From Ruminiclostridium sp. (GTDB lineage: Bacteria; Bacillota; Clostridia; Oscillospirales; Ruminococcaceae), in assembly GCA_017479645.1 (NCBI GenBank), contig JAFVBZ010000227.1, positions 1 through 36,748 of the forward strand: 36,748 nt of DNA, given 5' to 3'. The notes beneath the pieces are model-generated. The model was not told where the DNA came from. It worked only from the letters and a program-made list of their open reading frames with translations, and searched no databases. Of this stretch, positions 1 to 9,134 are shown piece by piece. The translations under genes and the position numbers were made by a program. The number at the start of each line of letters is the position of its first letter. Within the stretch, counting starts at the first letter, position 1.

Positions 1-650
1 CCGCCGCCTTTCGACACATAGCTCATAATGCAGTACCCTGCCGCGGCATACTCTGCGTCGTTCTCGGTGATGCCGACAGTCTTTCCTCCCGCCGTCATCA
101 CACCGACATTCACATCCGGCGACAGCACAGTCTTTACGACAGCGTAATGATCCGAGATCTCGCTGATTGTTCCTACGAGCCCCACAGATGTGAACACGGG
201 ATCGTAGAGCGATATTCCGTCCGCACTCCCGCGGTCTATCGTAAACCCGCCGAAGATGTCGCCGGCATTGCGTGCCGTGACCGAACACGGCGGAGACCAC
301 TTGTAATCGCCGTGCTTCTCGGCTATCCCGAGTATGCTGCGGTACTGCTCATTCTCGGAATCGGTGCGCTCCTTGTCGAGTATCTGACCGTACATATCGG
401 TGAGCATCTCTTTGAGCTGTTCGTTCTCCTGCTTGTATTTCCGGGCGTTCACAAGGGTGTCTATCGTCTCGCCTACCCAGTCGCTTACCGCCTTTCCGGC
501 TGTCACAAACGGCTGAGAAACAGTTTCGAGAACACTTCGCGGAAAGATTATATTATTGCCGGCAACGGCTGCATAGATCATGATCCCGAATACAAGGGCG
601 AAAATGCAGACTATCACCTTGAATTTCTTGCTCTGTAAAAAATCTTTCAT
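1..650 (-). CDS. mreC: Rod shape-determining protein MreC (3' part outside window)
   Basis: MreC is a membrane-anchored, mostly extracellular scaffold of the elongasome that links cytoplasmic MreB to the peptidoglycan synthases. Translating the minus strand from the ATG at 650 gives 216 open codons to the window edge. They show a short cytoplasmic N-terminus (MKDFLQSKKFK), one membrane segment at about residues 12-30, a coiled-coil stretch at about 55-100 rich in E, Q and K, and the start of the beta-domain (NAGDIFGGFTIDRGSADGI), all typical of MreC. The ATG is preceded by AGGAAAG. The gene follows mreB on the same strand after 61 bp that hold a hairpin. Its C-terminus lies left of position 1. 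Identity rests on domain layout and on the mreB neighbour. Confidence 0.93.
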   Translation of the reverse strand, partial: MKDFLQSKKFKVIVCIFALVFGIMIYAAVAGNNIIFPRSVLETVSQPFVTAGKAVSDWVGETIDTLVNARKYKQENEQLKEMLTDMYGQILDKERTDSENEQYRSILGIAEKHGDYKWSPPCSVTARNAGDIFGGFTIDRGSADGISLYDPVFTSVGLVGTISEISDHYAVVKTVLSPDVNVGVMTAGGKTVGITENDAEYAAAGYCIMSYVSKGG

Positions 651-659
651 ACTTTCCTA

Positions 660-697
660 CCGTAAAACCAAAACGCTCCGGCGTTCTTCACCGGAGC
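660..697 (-). terminator. Hairpin with T-rich tail between mreB and mreC
   Basis: On the minus strand GCTCCGG (697-691) pairs perfectly with CCGGAGC (681-675) around a 9-nt loop and is followed by GTTTTGGTTTTA. This looks like an intrinsic terminator or attenuator that would lower mreC expression relative to mreB. Strength is not known. Confidence 0.6.
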
Positions 698-711
698 AAA
701 TTGTGAACAGA

Positions 712-1731
712 TCAATAACGTGAGTCATCATCACTTAATACATCGATCAGCTTGTCGATGTTCTCAAGTACCTTTCCGGTGCCGTCTGCAACGCAGTCAA
801 GCGGTCTTTCGGCTACCTTCACCGGCATACCGGTCTCCTTGTTAATGAGCTTGTCAAGCCCTTTGAGAAGCGCTCCGCCGCCTGCCAGCATAATTCCCTG
901 GTCAATTATATCCGCGGAAAGCTCCGGAGGTGTCTTTTCAAGCGTCACCTTTATCGCTTCGACAACGTGGCTGAGCGGCTCCAGAAGAGCCTCGCGTATC
1001 TCGGCACTTGTGATCGTGATGTTCTCCGGGAGTCCGTTGAGCAGGTTTCTGCCTTTTATGTCCATTTCCGGTTCGTGATCGGAATATGGATATGCCGAAC
1101 CTATTGCGATCTTGATGTTTTCGGCGGTCCGCTCGCCTATCAGCAGATTGTAGCGCTTCTTGATATAGTTGATGATCGCATTGTCGAACTCGTCTCCGGC
1201 AACTCTCACCGAGCGCGATGTCACGATGCCGCCCAGCGATATGACTGCCACTTCGCTGGTACCGCCGCCGATATCGACGATCATGCTTCCGGTAGGTTCT
1301 GCAACCGGAAGTCCTGCCCCTATCGCGGCAGCCATAGGCTCCTCGATTATCGAGACTCTCTTCGCACCGGCACTCTGCGCTGCTTCCTTTACCGCCCGTC
1401 GCTCAACTGCCGTTACTCCGGACGGAATGCAGATTATTACGCGTGTCTTGACGAACTTTCTGCCCTTCACAGCCTTGGAAATGAACTCCTGGAGCATGCT
1501 CGTGGTCATGTCGAAATCGGCTATTACGCCGTCTTTGAGCGGTCTTACCGCCACTATGGAACCCGGCGTTCTTCCTATTACGTCCTTGGCTTCCTGCCCG
1601 ACATATCTTACCCGTTCATATTTTACGTCAACAGCAACAACACTCGGTTCGCGGATTATAATGCCTTTTCCGCGCATATATACAAGGGTGTTTGCCGTTC
1701 CGAGATCTATTCCTATATCCTTGGTAAACAT
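712..1731 (-). CDS. mreB: Rod shape-determining protein MreB (actin homologue)
   Basis: This 339-residue protein is the bacterial actin that forms membrane-associated filaments and directs cell-wall elongation. The N-terminus has the phosphate-1 motif DLGTANT (residues 9-15). The phosphate-2 loop [12 protein letters not shown] lies near the middle and the adenosine motif [14 protein letters not shown] near the C-terminus, all as in the MreB/Mbl family. Length is normal (about 335-345). GGAGAG precedes the ATG at 1731. It is the first gene before mreC and has its own promoter at 1776-1804. MreB and Mbl paralogues cannot be separated by eye, but the mreC neighbour favours MreB. Confidence 0.96.
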   Translation of the reverse strand: MFTKDIGIDLGTANTLVYMRGKGIIIREPSVVAVDVKYERVRYVGQEAKDVIGRTPGSIVAVRPLKDGVIADFDMTTSMLQEFISKAVKGRKFVKTRVIICIPSGVTAVERRAVKEAAQSAGAKRVSIIEEPMAAAIGAGLPVAEPTGSMIVDIGGGTSEVAVISLGGIVTSRSVRVAGDEFDNAIINYIKKRYNLLIGERTAENIKIAIGSAYPYSDHEPEMDIKGRNLLNGLPENITITSAEIREALLEPLSHVVEAIKVTLEKTPPELSADIIDQGIMLAGGGALLKGLDKLINKETGMPVKVAERPLDCVADGTGKVLENIDKLIDVLSDDDSRY

Positions 1732-1775
1732 TTCTCTCCGTCATACTCCGTTCATATTGATAGTGTGTATTGAAT

Positions 1776-1804
1776 ATTATAGCACGATTTGTCTGTGGTT
1801 ACAA
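1776..1804 (-). promoter_or_regulatory. Sigma-A type promoter of mreB
   Basis: On the minus strand TTGTAA (1804-1799), a 17-bp spacer and TATAAT (1781-1776) form a near-consensus vegetative promoter. A TGC just before the -10 gives an extended -10. It lies 45 bp upstream of the mreB ATG. Confidence 0.75.
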
Positions 1805-1899
1805 CTTCCAAAAACCAAAAATTTTACGGAATATTACGGATTTATTTTAGTCAATTTACACACACGCCGCCAAAACTCGCATTAAACCGCGTTTTTTCG

Positions 1900-2337
1900 C
1901 TATTTTCCGGTCGAGCCGAAACCGCCTTCACCCCTGCTCGTCTCTGTGAGCTCATCGGTCTCTATGAAATCCGTGTCGATCACCGGCATAACAACAAGCT
2001 GTGCTATCCGGTCGCCGTTCTTTACCGTGTACGGCTCGGAGGAATGATTGATAAGCGGTACCTTTATCTCGCCCCGGTAGTCGCTGTCGATAACTCCCAC
2101 GCAGTTGGCAAGAGAGATGCCGAACTTCGAGGAAAGAGAGCTTCTCGGAAACACGAATCCCGCGCTTCTGGTGTAAGGTATCTCGATCGCAATGCCAGTA
2201 GGTATCAGCTTTCTCTCGCCCGGTGCAAGAGTTACAGCCTCCTCAAGGCATGCGTAAAGATCGGAACCGGCGCTTCCGTCAGTAGCCTGAAGCGGGACAC
2301 GTGCCATTTTGTTCATCTTTTTAACTTTAATGTCCAT
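1900..2337 (-). CDS. dut: Deoxyuridine 5'-triphosphate nucleotidohydrolase (dUTPase)
   Basis: dUTPase hydrolyses dUTP to dUMP and pyrophosphate, which keeps uracil out of DNA and supplies dUMP for thymidylate synthesis. The 145 residues contain the trimeric dUTPase motifs: ATDGSAGSDLYA (motif 1), PRSSLSSKFGI (2), GVIDSDYRGEI (3), GDRIAQLVV (4) and the C-terminal arm RGEGGFGSTGK (5), so it should be active. GGAGTG lies 8 nt before the ATG, inside the end of the upstream U32-like gene, whose stop codon abuts this start. It is the last gene of the housekeeping run. No clear terminator follows in the 168 bp before mreB. Confidence 0.96.
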   Translation of the reverse strand: MDIKVKKMNKMARVPLQATDGSAGSDLYACLEEAVTLAPGERKLIPTGIAIEIPYTRSAGFVFPRSSLSSKFGISLANCVGVIDSDYRGEIKVPLINHSSEPYTVKNGDRIAQLVVMPVIDTDFIETDELTETSRGEGGFGSTGK

Positions 2338-3087
2338 TTATTTCACTCCTCTGTAATATAGTCCTCTTGTAACGTTTTCTTCATCTGTCGGAATGTCCTG
2401 TGCATACAGCTTCACGATCGGTTCTATATCAGTCTCCGTCGTGAACCGCAGAACCGCGAAATCCGCCTTGAACTCACTTAACCGCCCGTTCAGCATAAGT
2501 ACGTCACTGTTGAGTATCTCTACCGTGTTGTCCGAGCAGATCACCCGCAGCTTTTTCCCTTTGCGGTCTATGACCGACTCGCCGCAGTTCGGCTTTCCGC
2601 ACGGCTTTCCGTCCCGTATCGGACACCGCCTGTTCAGCATAAGCGGCAGTCTTCCGTATGCGATAAATCCCGCAGGTACAGGCTTTTCAATGCGGTTTAT
2701 ACGTTTTACCGTAAGCTCCGGGGAAAGAATGATATCTTTAAGTCCGCAGTCCGCAAGAAATCCCGCAGTAACGCTGTTCGTGCAGTTTAGCCTGTTCCCG
2801 CCGCACACCTCAAATCCGTTCCTTTGCAGAAGCTCTATATGCCCGACAGTATGCGCAAGCGCCCTCGTAAAGCCTGCTTCACGAAGCTCCGAAAGCTCCT
2901 GTTCGGTCCGCTCCTCGCAGTCACCGAGAAACTCCGGCGGCAGCAGTATCACCCGGTCTGCGTACTCGTCCAGCGGCTCACCGGCAAGTCTCATCGGTAC
3001 ATATACAGCCGAGATATCATCGCAGCCAAGTGCCTGTCCGAGCTGCTCCGCCGTATATACCCAAGCCCTCAGTTCTATGCCGCTCAC
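2338..3087 (-). CDS. Short U32-peptidase-family-like protein
   Basis: This 249-residue protein resembles the second half of U32 family proteins (collagenase-like and RlhA-type RNA hydroxylation proteins). Visible family features are the barrel-like stretch VGHIELLQRNGFEVCGG, then NS and LSPELTVKRI, then YGRLPLMLNRRCP, a cluster of cysteines (CPIRDGKPCGKPNC), a DRKGKKLRV strand and NSDVLMLNGRL. Most U32 proteins are 400-800 residues long, so this one is short and lacks the usual N-terminal region. The GTG start at 3087 lies just after the recN stop, with GGATCGG upstream. The cysteines could bind a metal or an Fe-S cluster. Protease activity should not be assumed. The family match is by motif memory only. 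Confidence 0.7.
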   Translation of the reverse strand: MSGIELRAWVYTAEQLGQALGCDDISAVYVPMRLAGEPLDEYADRVILLPPEFLGDCEERTEQELSELREAGFTRALAHTVGHIELLQRNGFEVCGGNRLNCTNSVTAGFLADCGLKDIILSPELTVKRINRIEKPVPAGFIAYGRLPLMLNRRCPIRDGKPCGKPNCGESVIDRKGKKLRVICSDNTVEILNSDVLMLNGRLSEFKADFAVLRFTTETDIEPIVKLYAQDIPTDEENVTRGLYYRGVK

Positions 3088-3089
3088 TC

Positions 3090-4754
3090 CTATTCCGATC
3101 CGTTTCGCCGCTGTATCAGCTCCTCGGCGTTCTTAAGCGTTATCTCGCTGTTTCCGCCGGAGATGAGCCTTGCAACTTCCACAACTTTTTCATTATAATC
3201 AAGACTATGAACAGTCGTATATGTACGGCTTTCATCGGTATTCTTCTGTATCAGCAGGTGGTTGTCCGAAAGTGCGGCTATCTGCGCAAGGTGCGTTACA
3301 CAAAGCACCTGACGCTTCTGCGCTATCTCGGAAAGCTTCGTTCCCACTTTACGCGCCGCCCTTCCGCTGATACCGGTGTCGATCTCGTCAAATATCATCG
3401 TGGGCGTATCGTCGTTGTCTGCCGAAACGCTCTTTATCGCAAGCATTATCCTTGACAGCTCACCGCCGGATGCAGCTTTCGCTATCGGCTTCAGATCCTC
3501 GCCCTTGTTGACCGAGATCATCAGCTCCACATTGTCCATTCCGTTCACAGTGATCTTACCCGGCGTTATATCGAACCGCAGCCGCACGTCCGGCATATCC
3601 AGAAACCTCAGCTGCTCTGTGATCTCTTCGGTAAGCTTTGCTGCCGCCGCTTTCCGCTGTTCGGATATATTCTCCGCCGCGGCTTTCAGCTCCTCGGCGG
3701 CACGATGCCGCTCCTCATTCAGCGCGGCAAGCGTATTGTCGCACTCCGAAAGCTCGTCCAGCTCCTTCTTCCACTCTTCGCAGAGGTCAAGTATCTCGTC
3801 CGTTTCAAGGGAATACTTCCGCTTCAGCCACAGGATCCCGCTCATCTTCTCTTCGAGAGCCTGAAGGCTTCCGCTTTCGTCATCGTCCGGCAAAAGCGCG
3901 CTTATATCTGCGCTTATATCACGAAGTTCCACTGTCAGCGCCGAAAGCCGCTCCGACAGCGACACACATTCCGGTACATACTTCGATATCCCGTTCAGCA
4001 GCTTTGATGCCGCTTCCGTAAGATCGGCAGCCCCCTGATCGCTGTCATCACCGCCGGTCTGACCGGCTGCACCGGACAGTGCGGCAGCTATATCTTCAAG
4101 GTTGCGCGCCCGGTTCAGCTTCTCCGAGATCACCGCCTCGTCGCCCTTTTTAAGTCCCAGCTTCTCGACTGCGTCTATATCCGCCGTGAGCTTCTCTATC
4201 CGCTCGTCCTTGCGTTCATTGTCCGCTTCGAGCTGCTTTATACGCCTGCTCAGAGCCGAAAAACCGCGGAACTTCTCCGCATACTCCGCAAGCTTTCCCG
4301 AAAGCCCGGCATACCCGTCTATCAGCGCTCGCTGATTGGCAGTATCGGTGAGAATACGGCTGTCCTGCTGACCGTGAATGTCAATCAGACCGGAGGTTAT
4401 ATCTTTCAGAAGTGCCGCTGTTGCAGGCATTCCGTTTATCCGCACCTGTCCTTTGCCGTCAGCAGATATATCCCGCTTTATCAGCAGTTCTCCGTCAGCA
4501 GGATAGCCGTTTTCCGCAAGCTTCGCGGCAACGCCTTTCGGAACGCTGTCAAACAGCGCCGTGACGCTTGCACGGCTCTCTCCGGTACGGATAAGGTCTT
4601 TGTGCGCCCGTCCGCCGAGAACGGCGTTTATCGCGCCTATAAGGATACTCTTACCGGCTCCCGTCTCACCGGAAAAGACGTTGAACTTCCCGGTGAAGCC
4701 GATGTCAGCTTTCTCTATGACCGCAAGATTTTCAATATACAGTTCCTTTAACAT
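3090..4754 (-). CDS. recN: DNA repair protein RecN
   Basis: RecN is an SMC-like ATPase that acts at DNA double-strand breaks during recombinational repair. The 554 residues show the Walker A motif SGETGAGKS (28-36) and the RecN feature DIHGQQDSRILTD. A long coiled-coil middle follows, then the ABC signature SGGELSRIMLAIK and Walker B MIFDEIDTGISG, with a C-terminal VTHLAQIAA switch. Length is normal. GAGG precedes the ATG at 4754. It follows argR by 13 bp, an association seen in many Firmicutes, and its TAG stop abuts the next gene. Confidence 0.97.
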   Translation of the reverse strand: MLKELYIENLAVIEKADIGFTGKFNVFSGETGAGKSILIGAINAVLGGRAHKDLIRTGESRASVTALFDSVPKGVAAKLAENGYPADGELLIKRDISADGKGQVRINGMPATAALLKDITSGLIDIHGQQDSRILTDTANQRALIDGYAGLSGKLAEYAEKFRGFSALSRRIKQLEADNERKDERIEKLTADIDAVEKLGLKKGDEAVISEKLNRARNLEDIAAALSGAAGQTGGDDSDQGAADLTEAASKLLNGISKYVPECVSLSERLSALTVELRDISADISALLPDDDESGSLQALEEKMSGILWLKRKYSLETDEILDLCEEWKKELDELSECDNTLAALNEERHRAAEELKAAAENISEQRKAAAAKLTEEITEQLRFLDMPDVRLRFDITPGKITVNGMDNVELMISVNKGEDLKPIAKAASGGELSRIMLAIKSVSADNDDTPTMIFDEIDTGISGRAARKVGTKLSEIAQKRQVLCVTHLAQIAALSDNHLLIQKNTDESRTYTTVHSLDYNEKVVEVARLISGGNSEITLKNAEELIQRRNGSE

Positions 4755-4767
4755 TCCTTACCTCGGA

Positions 4768-5205
4768 TCACACCATTCCTTTAAGCATCGCGGCAAGCTT
4801 CTTCGCATCGTTCTCGGTTCTTGCAAGAATAAAGATCGTGTCATCGCCGGATATAGTTCCCACCACATTCTCGATATTCATGTTGTCGAAGGTTGCGCAT
4901 GCCGCATTTGCAAGACCCGAATGGCATTTCACGCAGACGATGTTGCCGGCGCTTTCTATCCGGGTCACGGACTGGCTGAATATATTCTCAAAATGCCGCT
5001 TGTTCGCCGTTCTGGCGCGCATATAACAGCTCACTCCCGTATCGGAGAGCGCCTTTTCAAGCACAAGCTCGTTTATGTCACGGGACACGGTAGCCTGCGT
5101 GACTTTATACCCGCGTTCAAGAAGCTTCTGCCGCAGCATTTCCTGGTTCTCTATCTCAAATTCGGAGATTATCGCAAGTATCTCCGCCTGTCTTTGTCTC
5201 TTCAT
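4768..5205 (-). CDS. argR: Arginine repressor ArgR/AhrC
   Basis: This 145-residue hexameric regulator controls arginine biosynthesis and catabolism in response to L-arginine. The N-terminal winged helix-turn-helix (about 1-70) includes VTQATVSRDINEL, the family's DNA-recognition helix. The C-terminal oligomerisation and arginine-binding domain (about 75-145) contains the GTISGDDTIFILAR stretch, in which the two aspartates contact arginine. Length matches the family (about 150). It sits between nadK and recN, its usual place in Clostridia, although it has no pathway link to them. Confidence 0.96.
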   Translation of the reverse strand: MKRQRQAEILAIISEFEIENQEMLRQKLLERGYKVTQATVSRDINELVLEKALSDTGVSCYMRARTANKRHFENIFSQSVTRIESAGNIVCVKCHSGLANAACATFDNMNIENVVGTISGDDTIFILARTENDAKKLAAMLKGMV

Positions 5206-5217
5206 TCCTTTTTCCTT

Positions 5218-6060
5218 TTATTTGAGCGGGGTCATAAGCTTTTCGCTGACTGTGCTGTAAAAGCTCCTCTCGCCTATCTCCGCTATGCGAAGCGCTACCG
5301 GCGACTTTCTTATCACAAGCTCCGCGTCAGCCGGGAACTCTGTTCCGTTCGCCCCGTCAACGCTCATATTCACCCTGCTGCCCTCATACGGCGCATAGCT
5401 TACTGTGACCACGTCTGTCCCGCTGAATATCATCGGGCGGTTGAGAAGCGTATGCGCGCACAGATGTGTCAGCTGTATGCACTCGACAGTAGGCTCGATA
5501 ATGGGTCCTCCCGCCGAAAGAGCATAGGCTGTGGAGCCAGTAGGAGTGCTGAATATAAGCCCGTCCGCTCTCACTTTCGTCACCGTTATGCCGTTTATCC
5601 GTACCGTGAACTCCGGAAGCTTGGAATTCACGTCCTTGAACAGCACAATATCGTTGAGCGCGGTTATCTCTTCTCCCGAAATGTCAGCCGAGAGCATCAT
5701 TCGGGTGCTGAATGTACAGCTTCCGTCTGTAAGCGCGGAAAGCTTGTCGAGACAGTCAGAGTCAACTGCTGTCATAAAGCCGAGACGCCCTGTGTTTATG
5801 CCGATCAGAGGCTTTCCGGCAAATGCGGCTTTCTTGCCCCATTTAAGCATCATTCCGTCTCCGCCGACGGTAAGCAGCATATCACATTCGCCGATTATAT
5901 CGTCACTTTCGCTGTATTCCGCACGCTCGTCGCGGTACAGCTCATAAACGCTCCTGTCAAAGGCCGGGGTTATGCCGTACTTCCGCAGTGCCGCAGTAAC
6001 GGACGGAAGCGCAGCCATGCTCTTTTCCTTTTCTGTGCAGGGACACACAAAGATCTTCAT
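5218..6060 (-). CDS. nadK: NAD kinase
   Basis: NAD kinase phosphorylates NAD to NADP and is essential for NADPH supply. The 280 residues carry the catalytic GGDGMML (66-72), NTGRLGFM and the NAD-binding TPTGSTAYALSAGGP motif, followed by CAHTLLNRPMIF. Length is in the normal range (260-300). The gene lies 12 bp upstream of argR and 17 bp downstream of tlyA in the same leftward run. Confidence 0.96.
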   Translation of the reverse strand: MKIFVCPCTEKEKSMAALPSVTAALRKYGITPAFDRSVYELYRDERAEYSESDDIIGECDMLLTVGGDGMMLKWGKKAAFAGKPLIGINTGRLGFMTAVDSDCLDKLSALTDGSCTFSTRMMLSADISGEEITALNDIVLFKDVNSKLPEFTVRINGITVTKVRADGLIFSTPTGSTAYALSAGGPIIEPTVECIQLTHLCAHTLLNRPMIFSGTDVVTVSYAPYEGSRVNMSVDGANGTEFPADAELVIRKSPVALRIAEIGERSFYSTVSEKLMTPLK

Positions 6061-6077
6061 TTTCAGCTGTTCTCTCC

Positions 6078-6812
6078 TTACGGTATGATGCAGTGCATCA
6101 GAAATTCCCTGTTCCCGTCGCCGCCCGTGATCTTTGACGGGACGGTGCGGATATCGGCAAATCCGAGCTGCTCCGCAAATGCGCAGACCTCATCTACCGC
6201 CTTTTTTTGCAGCTTCGGGTCTTTTACCACTCCGCTCTTGCCGAGTTTTGCTTTTCCAAGCTCGAACTGCGGCTTTATAAGCAGCGCACAGACTGCGTTC
6301 TTCGCGGCAAATCCCGGTATCGCCGGCATTATCTGTTTCAGCGATATGAAAGATACGTCCGCGGTTATAAATCCGGCTTTCTCCGGTATCAGCGTCTCGT
6401 CCGCCGCCCGGATATCAAGGTTTTCCAGCGATATCACACGGCTGTCGGAACGCAGCTTTTCAGCGAGCTGGGAGGTTCCCACGTCCACCGCATATACCCT
6501 TTCCGCGCCATTCTGCAGCATACAGTCCGTAAATCCGCCGGTAGATGCTCCGATATCAAGGCATATACAGCCGCGCGGGCTTATACCGAATTCTTCTATC
6601 GCCGTTTCAAGTTTCAGTCCCCCGCGTCCGACATATTTCGTCAGCGCGGACTCCTCCGAAACAGCTATCACTTCGGTCTCGTCAAACTGCTCCGAAGGCT
6701 TCGTGACCTGCTTTCCGTTTACTGTCACACTTCCCTCTTTTATGAGGGCTGATGCCGCAGTCCGGCTTTTCGCAAGCCCCTTTTCGGTAATCAATATGTC
6801 AAGTCTCTTCAT
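6078..6812 (-). CDS. tlyA: TlyA-family rRNA 2'-O-methyltransferase / hemolysin-like protein
   Basis: The 244 residues have an N-terminal S4 RNA-binding domain (about 1-60, RLDILITEKGLAKSRTAA) and a FtsJ-like Rossmann methyltransferase domain. That domain shows KYVGRGGLKLETA, the SAM-binding motif CLDIGASTGGFTDC, and a late KPQFELGK containing the catalytic-type lysine. Members of this family 2'-O-methylate ribosomal RNA (in mycobacteria, affecting capreomycin sensitivity). The older name hemolysin is misleading. It starts 2 bp after the dxs stop and is probably translationally coupled to it. Confidence 0.93.
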   Translation of the reverse strand: MKRLDILITEKGLAKSRTAASALIKEGSVTVNGKQVTKPSEQFDETEVIAVSEESALTKYVGRGGLKLETAIEEFGISPRGCICLDIGASTGGFTDCMLQNGAERVYAVDVGTSQLAEKLRSDSRVISLENLDIRAADETLIPEKAGFITADVSFISLKQIMPAIPGFAAKNAVCALLIKPQFELGKAKLGKSGVVKDPKLQKKAVDEVCAFAEQLGFADIRTVPSKITGGDGNREFLMHCIIP

Positions 6813-6814
6813 TT

Positions 6815-8608
6815 TCAGTTTTCTTCGTTTACCGCACGGACAATCGACTCACGGTCAAGCCCTGCCCGGGAAAGCTGTGTCTCCACATCGGCTGCTGCCG
6901 GAGGAAAATCAAGTGCGGTGATGCGATATTTCCCGGAAAAACCCCGCTCATATATCGCGTAAAGGAACTTCTCACCTATACCGCCGATCCTCATGCCTTC
7001 CTCAAAGAACAGCACCCGCTTATACTGCGCAGCCGTGACCGCTGCTTCTTCCGGTATCGGGAATATCTTCAGCAGCGTCAGCGTATCCGCCCCGTCTATA
7101 CCCGAAACGTTCTGCGCAAGCCTGCCGTATGTGACCACGAGCGTGTCTGATGTTTTTCCGGAGTAGTAGATATCACTGTATTCGTCGGGTCCGCCGGAAG
7201 GACAGGCGCCCCTCGGATAACGCACGGCGGCTATACCGTCTGTATCGTTCAGAGCCTTCTCAATGCACATAGACAGCGTGGCTTCATCGAACGGAGACCA
7301 TATCTCGGTACCCGGCACGCCGGTCAGCATCGGTACATCATATATACCCTGGTGCGTTTCGCCGTCCTCGCCTACAAGTCCCGCCCTGTCTATGAACAGC
7401 ACTATGTGTTTCTTCTCTATCGCAGCGTCGTGCAGCAGCTGATCGCAGCAGCGCTGGAGGAATGTTGAATATACCGCAAATACCGGCAGCATTCCCTGCG
7501 ACGCAAGTCCGCATGAGAATGTGAGTGCATGCTGCTCCGCGATGCCGACATCAAAAAAGCGTTCGGGGAAATGCTGTGCCATGTGCTCCATTCCTGTCGC
7601 ATACTTCATCGCGGCAGTTACCGCGCAGATACGCTCATCATTATCCGCAAGCCCCGCAAGCTTCCTGCCGGCTATCTCGGAAAAGCTCCGGCTGCCCGCA
7701 CTGCGGCTGTAACGGCGCGGGATACCGTGGTATTCGCCGGAGTTGAGCTCCGCCGGCTTATATCCCTTCCCCTTTTTCGTCTTTACATGAACTATGCACG
7801 GCTCACCGGTGATCTTCGCTATCTCAAGCATCTCGATAAGCTTTCCAACATCGTGGCCGTTCACCGGTCCGTAATATTTGAGTCCGAGACTCTCAAAGAT
7901 GTTGCTCTGGTATATCGCAAACTTCACAAGATCCTTCGTCCCGCTCAGAGACTTTGAGATCTCCTTGCCGACGGAGGAATGGGACAGGAACTCCTTCACT
8001 GCCTCTTTCTTGTCGTAATATGAACGCGTCGAGCGCATACGGGTGAGATAATCCGCAACCGTACCCTTGCTGCGCGATATAGACATTTCATTGTCATTCA
8101 ACACGATTATGAGGTTTCCCATATCATGCCCGATATTGTTGAGACCTTCGTAAGCTTCGCCGCCTGTAAGCGCGCCGTCCCCTATGACAGCCACAACATT
8201 CCCCGGCTTGCCTTCAAGCTTCATCGCCTTTGCAATACCGAGCGCCGCCGAGACGGAAATGCTGCTGTGACCGCCGATAAAGGCATCATGCTCACTCTCC
8301 GTACTGCGCGGGAATCCTGAGATACCGCCCGCGGAACGCAGTGTCCCGAACTTTTCATATCTTCCGGTAATGATCTTGTGGGTATATGACTGATGCCCGA
8401 CATCAAACACTATCTTGTCGTCGGGTGTCGAAAAAACGCTGTGGAGAGCTACCGTAAGCTCCACCGTTCCGAGGTTCGAGGCGAGATGCCCGCCGGTCCC
8501 GGAGACCTTCTCTATAAGGAAAGCCCTTATCTCATCGCAGAGCTGCTTTTTCCCGGCGAGATCCAGGCTTTTGATATATTCGGGGGAAATGTTGTCCGAT
8601 AAAAGCAT
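6815..8608 (-). CDS. dxs: 1-deoxy-D-xylulose-5-phosphate synthase
   Basis: DXS condenses pyruvate and glyceraldehyde 3-phosphate in the first step of the MEP isoprenoid pathway and uses thiamine diphosphate. The 597 residues show DVGHQSYTHKI, FIGGHSS, the ThDP motif GDGALTGGEAYEGLNN...ND, and the transketolase pyrimidine-binding part with DVGIAEQHALTFSCGLA and DRAGLVGEDGETHQG. Length is close to the usual 600-640. AAAGGA precedes the ATG. Together with ispA two genes upstream it brings isoprenoid-precursor synthesis and prenyl-chain formation into one transcription unit. Confidence 0.97.
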   Translation of the reverse strand: MLLSDNISPEYIKSLDLAGKKQLCDEIRAFLIEKVSGTGGHLASNLGTVELTVALHSVFSTPDDKIVFDVGHQSYTHKIITGRYEKFGTLRSAGGISGFPRSTESEHDAFIGGHSSISVSAALGIAKAMKLEGKPGNVVAVIGDGALTGGEAYEGLNNIGHDMGNLIIVLNDNEMSISRSKGTVADYLTRMRSTRSYYDKKEAVKEFLSHSSVGKEISKSLSGTKDLVKFAIYQSNIFESLGLKYYGPVNGHDVGKLIEMLEIAKITGEPCIVHVKTKKGKGYKPAELNSGEYHGIPRRYSRSAGSRSFSEIAGRKLAGLADNDERICAVTAAMKYATGMEHMAQHFPERFFDVGIAEQHALTFSCGLASQGMLPVFAVYSTFLQRCCDQLLHDAAIEKKHIVLFIDRAGLVGEDGETHQGIYDVPMLTGVPGTEIWSPFDEATLSMCIEKALNDTDGIAAVRYPRGACPSGGPDEYSDIYYSGKTSDTLVVTYGRLAQNVSGIDGADTLTLLKIFPIPEEAAVTAAQYKRVLFFEEGMRIGGIGEKFLYAIYERGFSGKYRITALDFPPAAADVETQLSRAGLDRESIVRAVNEEN

Positions 8609-8641
8609 TCCTGCGCGTCCTTTCGTTTATTCTTGATGTCA

Positions 8642-9133
8642 TCACATCGGGAATACGAATCCGATCAGTATTCCGAGCAATGCTCCACAGAGCACCTGTA
8701 TAGGCGTGTGTCCGAGAAATTCCTTGAGATCCTTGAGCTCGTCGCCCTCGTGGCTCTCGGATTCGATATCGACTTCCTCGTCAAGCTTCTCTACTATCTC
8801 GTCGTCAAGCTTATCCACTATCTTGCGGAGCCTGTTTATCTCTCGGGCATGCTGACCTGCTTCACGGCGAACTCCGCAGGCATCGTACATTACAATGAAC
8901 GCGAATGACATCGCCAATGCCGCTTCCACAGAGTTCACTCCGCGCACACGGCAGGTCATCATCGCCAGCGAACAGACGAATGCAGAATGAGAGGACGGCA
9001 TTCCGCCCGCTCCCCATATCCGCTCCAGCCTGAACGTTCTGTATTTGACCGCATATATGATCGTTTTGAGCACCTGTGCCGTGAGCCAGCTCGCCGCAGC
9101 CGCAAACAGCACCACATTTATATATTCAGACAT
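8642..9133 (-). CDS. Divergent PAP2 family membrane protein (DUF212)
   Basis: The 163-residue protein matches the divergent PAP2 (YuiD/DUF212) family. It has an N-terminal hydrophobic segment, then GAGGMPSSHSAFVCSLA, which is the PAP2 phosphatase SxxH core, then a hydrophobic stretch followed by DACGVRREAGQHA. A charged region rich in E and D (about 100-140) follows, and a last segment carries the family's GHTPIQVLCGALLGI. Four or so membrane segments are likely. The ATG at 9133 is chosen because AAGGAA precedes it and it lies 1 bp after the ispA stop. Its position between ispA and dxs makes a role in isoprenoid phosphate metabolism plausible but unproven. Confidence 0.9.
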   Translation of the reverse strand: MSEYINVVLFAAAASWLTAQVLKTIIYAVKYRTFRLERIWGAGGMPSSHSAFVCSLAMMTCRVRGVNSVEAALAMSFAFIVMYDACGVRREAGQHAREINRLRKIVDKLDDEIVEKLDEEVDIESESHEGDELKDLKEFLGHTPIQVLCGALLGILIGFVFPM

Positions 9134-9134
9134 C

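Noticed and set aside
4561-6921. A 786-codon open frame on the plus strand opposite recN, argR, nadK and tlyA
   Set aside because: It lies wholly antisense to four well-identified genes, is rich in Arg, His and Cys as mirror frames are, and shows no family motif.
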